Source of the DNA: Dyadobacter sp.
Lineage (GTDB): Bacteria; Bacteroidota; Bacteroidia; Cytophagales; Spirosomataceae
Length of the DNA: 64,000 nucleotides
Direction: 5' to 3'
NCBI RefSeq assembly: GCF_017744695.1
Contig: NZ_JAGIAS010000011.1
Coordinates: forward strand, 186,001 to 250,000
Shown here: piece by piece, positions 61,040 through 64,000 of the stretch
Numbering within the stretch: the stretch's first letter is position 1
Layout of the letters: every line of letters starts with the position of its first letter
Notes under the pieces: generated by a model
Database searches by the model: none
What the model saw: the letters and a program-made list of their open reading frames with translations, nothing else
Told to the model about the DNA's origin: nothing
Made by a program: the position numbers and the translations under genes

Positions 61040-64000
61040 ATGAAAAAAATAACCCTGCTTTTCGCCCTGGCCATGGGCCTGAACGCAGCGGCACAAAAGC
61101 CCGATTCTCCGCTTGCAAAAATCTGGCAGCAGAGCCTTCCATTCATTACCAACTATTCGACGGACGAATACAAGGCAGCATTCCAGAACTGGGCGCTGGT
61201 ACAGGGCAATAATGGCATTATGTATGCCGCGAATAACTCGGGGGTGCTCGAATACGACGGGGTGACATGGCAGCTCATACCTACCAGCGAGGGTAACCCC
61301 GTACGGTCGCTCGCCAAGGACGCCCAAGGGCGCATTTATGTCGGCGGCTCAGGGGAAGTGGGCTATCTGGCCGAAAACAGCCAGAATAAAATGGTTTTCC
61401 ATTCGCTGAAAAATAAACTCAGGAGCGCCGACCGGAACTTCGGAAATATCTGGTTCACTTTTGCCGACAAGGGCTCTGTTTATTTCGTCTGCGATCTGCA
61501 TATCCTCGAATTTACCGGCGGGAAGTTCAAAGTATGGAAAAGCGACATCGGTACGCTGGGTTTTGCCTGGCTGGTCAACGACGTCCTGTACGTGAGCGTA
61601 AGCGGGAAGGGCTTGTACCGAAAGGAACGGGATGCATTGAAACTGGTCAAAGGCGGCGAAGCATTTAAAGGAATGGGGCTCACGACCTTGTTACCTTTCG
61701 AGGGCAAAAAACTGCTGGCAACAGGCCTCAGTAAGGAATTCTACATTTACGACGGGGCAGCGCTGGCACCGTTGATGAAGGACGGCCAACGGGTCAGGAT
61801 CAAGGATGCGGTGTACCACAGCGCACAGCTCAGCAGCGGAGATTATGCGCTGGCTACCACCGGGTCCGGGTTTTACCTGATGCAACGCAACGGGACCATC
61901 CGTAACAATATCTGCCGGAAAGAAGGGCTGTCCAGCGACGCCGTGTATGCCGTTTTCGAGGATGCTGAAAAGGATTTGTGGCTCGCTACCGACAATGGGA
62001 TCAGCCGCCTGGAAATCAGCTCGCCGTTGCGGGTACTCAACGAAAATCACGGTATCGACGAAAATCCCATGGACATCGAGGTTTTCAACAACAAACTCTT
62101 TACCACCAACAGCAAGGGACTTTTCGAATTGAATAGCCCGCCTTCGCAGGATATTTCCAAGCTCCATTTCAAAAAAATCTCCGGCATCGACAACCTGACC
62201 ATGCATTGCCAGACCTTTGGAAACGAACTGATTGTATCCAATTACGACGGCGTTTTTGTGCTGGACCAAACCGGTCGCCGGTCGCAAATAGCCAAGGAAA
62301 ATGTAGTACGCGTAGAGGAAGCCCGATCGGCACAAGTCCCGCCGCATTTACTCGTAGGCCTGGAAGGAAACGGCCTTACCGAGCTGCTTTGGAAAGACGG
62401 CAAATGGGTGCAGGGCGGCAGGCGCGACGATATGAAGTTTTATTCCGAAAGCTTCGCGCGCGGGGCGGACGGCACCATTTTCATCAACAGCCGGCGAAAC
62501 GGGATCTATGAAATGGCCTGGCAAACCCCAGGCGCAGGGCATTCATTGGCCGAGCCGTTCAAACTGATTCACCATGGCCCGGAAAACGGGCTATCGTCCA
62601 ATAAAATCCGTTGGTTGGAAAGGGTTGGCAATACGGTTTACGCTTCCACCGACGAGGCTATGCATCGTTTTAACCCTGCTAAGCGTGCTTTTGAAGTAGA
62701 TTCGGTACTGACCGCCGGTGTAGCGTCCTACAAGGGCGGGTGGATCAACGAAATAGTCGCCGGCCGCGACGGTACCATGTGGTTTACACTTTACCACAAT
62801 TACCAGAGCCAGGTTTTCGAATACGCACAGGGCAGGTTGCAAAGGTTACCGGTGTCGGGCCGGCTGTCGGAAGCGCTTATTTCCAAAGTACACGACAATG
62901 GCGACGGATTCATGGTTTTTGGTTCCAACAAATGGCTGGTACTTTTTGACAAAAACCTCCAAACGGGTATCACCAGGCCATTCAAGACCCTGATCCGCCG
63001 GATTTCGATAGACCAGGATTCTTCGGTCAGTTTCCGGGGCGTCCCGTCCGAAATGGCTTACGGTCACCGGCTGCGGTTTCAGTTTGCATTGCCCAGCTAT
63101 GATCTTTCGGCTAAAAACCAGTTTCAATATTTCCTCGAAGGTTTCCACGACAAATGGTCTCCGTGGTCGGGCGAGGCGTTCGTCGACTTCACCAACCTGC
63201 CCGAGGGGAACTATGTATTCCGGGTCCGTGGCAAAGACGTATATGGCCATGCGGGAGAGGACGACCTGTTGGCCTTTACCATTTTGCCGCCATGGTACCG
63301 CACGTGGTGGGCATTTGCCATTTACGCCATGTTGCTGGGAGGGATGGCCGTCATGCTGGTGCGGTTCCGTGAAAGAAAGCTGAAACTGGAAAAACTTGTC
63401 CTGGAAAATACCGTCCGCGAGCGCACCGAGAAAATCATGCTCCAAACCGAAGAGTTGAAAGAAATGGACCGCATGAAGTCGCGGTTCTTTGCCAATATTT
63501 CTCACGAGTTCCGCACGCCCCTAACGCTCATTCTGGCGCCTCTTGAAGAGGAATTGGCCCGAAAGCCTCCCGAAGAACAAGGTAAACTACTGCTCATGAA
63601 GCGCTATGCCAACCGGTTGCTGGAACTGGTCAATCAATTGCTGAACCTGTCGAAACTGGAAGCGGGTAAAATGGAACTTCACGTCCAAAAAGGCGAGTTG
63701 CGCCAGTTTCTGAGTGTGCTGTCCTCCTCATTCGACTCGCTGGCGCAGCATAAGGAAATTGCTTTTGAAAAAAACATTACAGTACCGGAGGGGCTTTTCT
63801 GGTTCGATCCCGACAAGCTCGAAAAAGTGATCATCAACCTTCTTTCCAACGCATTCAAATTCACGCCACCGGGCGGCACAGTGAAGTTTGCCGGTCATAT
63901 TACCGAACGGGGTGGCAGGCCTGTGCTCCAAGCTTCGGTATCGGATACGGGCCGCGGCATAGCACCCGAAGAACAGAAAAAGGTGTTTGAGTCGTTTTAT
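61040..64000 (+). CDS. Two-component sensor histidine kinase with beta-propeller sensor (3' partial)
   Basis: 987 codons are visible from ATG 61040, open to the window edge. Signal peptide (1-18, LNAAAQ). The periplasmic part has reg_prop-type propeller repeats (about 40-680; FEDAEKDLWLATDNGISRLE, VAGRDGTMWFTLYHNY), then a Y_Y_Y domain (about 690-750, FQYFLEGFHDKWSPWS). A transmembrane helix (about 754-776) is followed by HisKA with FFANISHEFRTPLTLI (phosphoacceptor His822) and an ATPase domain with the N-box EKVIINLLSNAFKF (from 928) and DTGRGIAP (969). This is the hybrid two-component (HTCS) layout, where receiver and AraC domains normally follow; they are outside the window. It is divergent from the membrane AraC gene (243 bp). 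Likely a polysaccharide sensor. Confidence 0.93.
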   Translation, partial: MKKITLLFALAMGLNAAAQKPDSPLAKIWQQSLPFITNYSTDEYKAAFQNWALVQGNNGIMYAANNSGVLEYDGVTWQLIPTSEGNPVRSLAKDAQGRIYVGGSGEVGYLAENSQNKMVFHSLKNKLRSADRNFGNIWFTFADKGSVYFVCDLHILEFTGGKFKVWKSDIGTLGFAWLVNDVLYVSVSGKGLYRKERDALKLVKGGEAFKGMGLTTLLPFEGKKLLATGLSKEFYIYDGAALAPLMKDGQRVRIKDAVYHSAQLSSGDYALATTGSGFYLMQRNGTIRNNICRKEGLSSDAVYAVFEDAEKDLWLATDNGISRLEISSPLRVLNENHGIDENPMDIEVFNNKLFTTNSKGLFELNSPPSQDISKLHFKKISGIDNLTMHCQTFGNELIVSNYDGVFVLDQTGRRSQIAKENVVRVEEARSAQVPPHLLVGLEGNGLTELLWKDGKWVQGGRRDDMKFYSESFARGADGTIFINSRRNGIYEMAWQTPGAGHSLAEPFKLIHHGPENGLSSNKIRWLERVGNTVYASTDEAMHRFNPAKRAFEVDSVLTAGVASYKGGWINEIVAGRDGTMWFTLYHNYQSQVFEYAQGRLQRLPVSGRLSEALISKVHDNGDGFMVFGSNKWLVLFDKNLQTGITRPFKTLIRRISIDQDSSVSFRGVPSEMAYGHRLRFQFALPSYDLSAKNQFQYFLEGFHDKWSPWSGEAFVDFTNLPEGNYVFRVRGKDVYGHAGEDDLLAFTILPPWYRTWWAFAIYAMLLGGMAVMLVRFRERKLKLEKLVLENTVRERTEKIMLQTEELKEMDRMKSRFFANISHEFRTPLTLILAPLEEELARKPPEEQGKLLLMKRYANRLLELVNQLLNLSKLEAGKMELHVQKGELRQFLSVLSSSFDSLAQHKEIAFEKNITVPEGLFWFDPDKLEKVIINLLSNAFKFTPPGGTVKFAGHITERGGRPVLQASVSDTGRGIAPEEQKKVFESFY

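Overview
The window looks like a chromosomal segment of a Bacteroidota organism, most likely Cytophagales/Spirosomaceae (Dyadobacter-like). Support comes from four SusC/SusD outer-membrane pairs, a type IX secretion sorting domain, Bacteroidota-style -33/-7 promoter elements (TTTG-N19-TAnnTTTG), a FecI/FecR/STN-receptor signalling set, an AraC-type regulator carrying a membrane domain, and moderately high GC. The genus is an inference. I see no rRNA, tRNA, CRISPR array, insertion sequence or prophage.

Layout: (1) 1-9507, two convergent SusC/SusD pairs separated by a strong bidirectional terminator, with no enzyme in view. (2) 9680-17179, a sulfur-handling and stress block: an NAD(P)-binding protein, a two-piece YeeE/YedE transporter, a persulfide-dioxygenase-like metallo-beta-lactamase/rhodanese protein, a TauE/SafE permease, a Crp/Fnr regulator, a succinyl-CoA:acetate CoA-transferase and a universal stress protein. 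CRP-like palindromes (TGTGAC-N4-GTCACA) lie in the three promoter regions of this block. (3) 17200-22358, a GH92 alpha-mannosidase-like enzyme, an AraC regulator and an NmrA-like protein. (4) 22449-32000, a minus-strand glycan-uptake locus with ECF sigma factor, FecR anti-sigma factor, STN-containing SusC, SusD and two surface lipoproteins. (5) 32409-44294, assorted genes: lipoprotein, YcaQ-type DNA glycosylase, RDD protein, Oar-like receptor, a T9SS-secreted protein, bestrophin and a beta-propeller protein. (6) 44422-48449, a COG0523 metal chaperone behind two Fur/Zur-like palindromes, then an overlapping three-gene operon (deacetylase, GT2, GT87). (7) 48700-51451, an orphan protein with three tail-collar modules, a second Crp/Fnr protein and a VOC protein. 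(8) 51469-64000, a starch-type Sus locus (SusC, SusD, SusE, GH13 amylase) preceded by an unusual membrane regulator and, divergently, by a sensor kinase cut by the window edge.

The most interesting element is the regulator at 58916-60796. Two tandem starch-binding-like (CBM20/CBM48-type) domains predicted outside the inner membrane are joined through seven predicted transmembrane helices to a cytoplasmic AraC DNA-binding domain. Its position directly upstream of a starch-type susCDE-amylase operon suggests a one-protein glycan sensor that binds DNA from the membrane. Secondary points are the CRP-like regulon, the three-module collar protein that may fold as a single-chain pseudo-trimer, and perfect palindromes abutting the start codons of the COG0523 and YcaQ genes.
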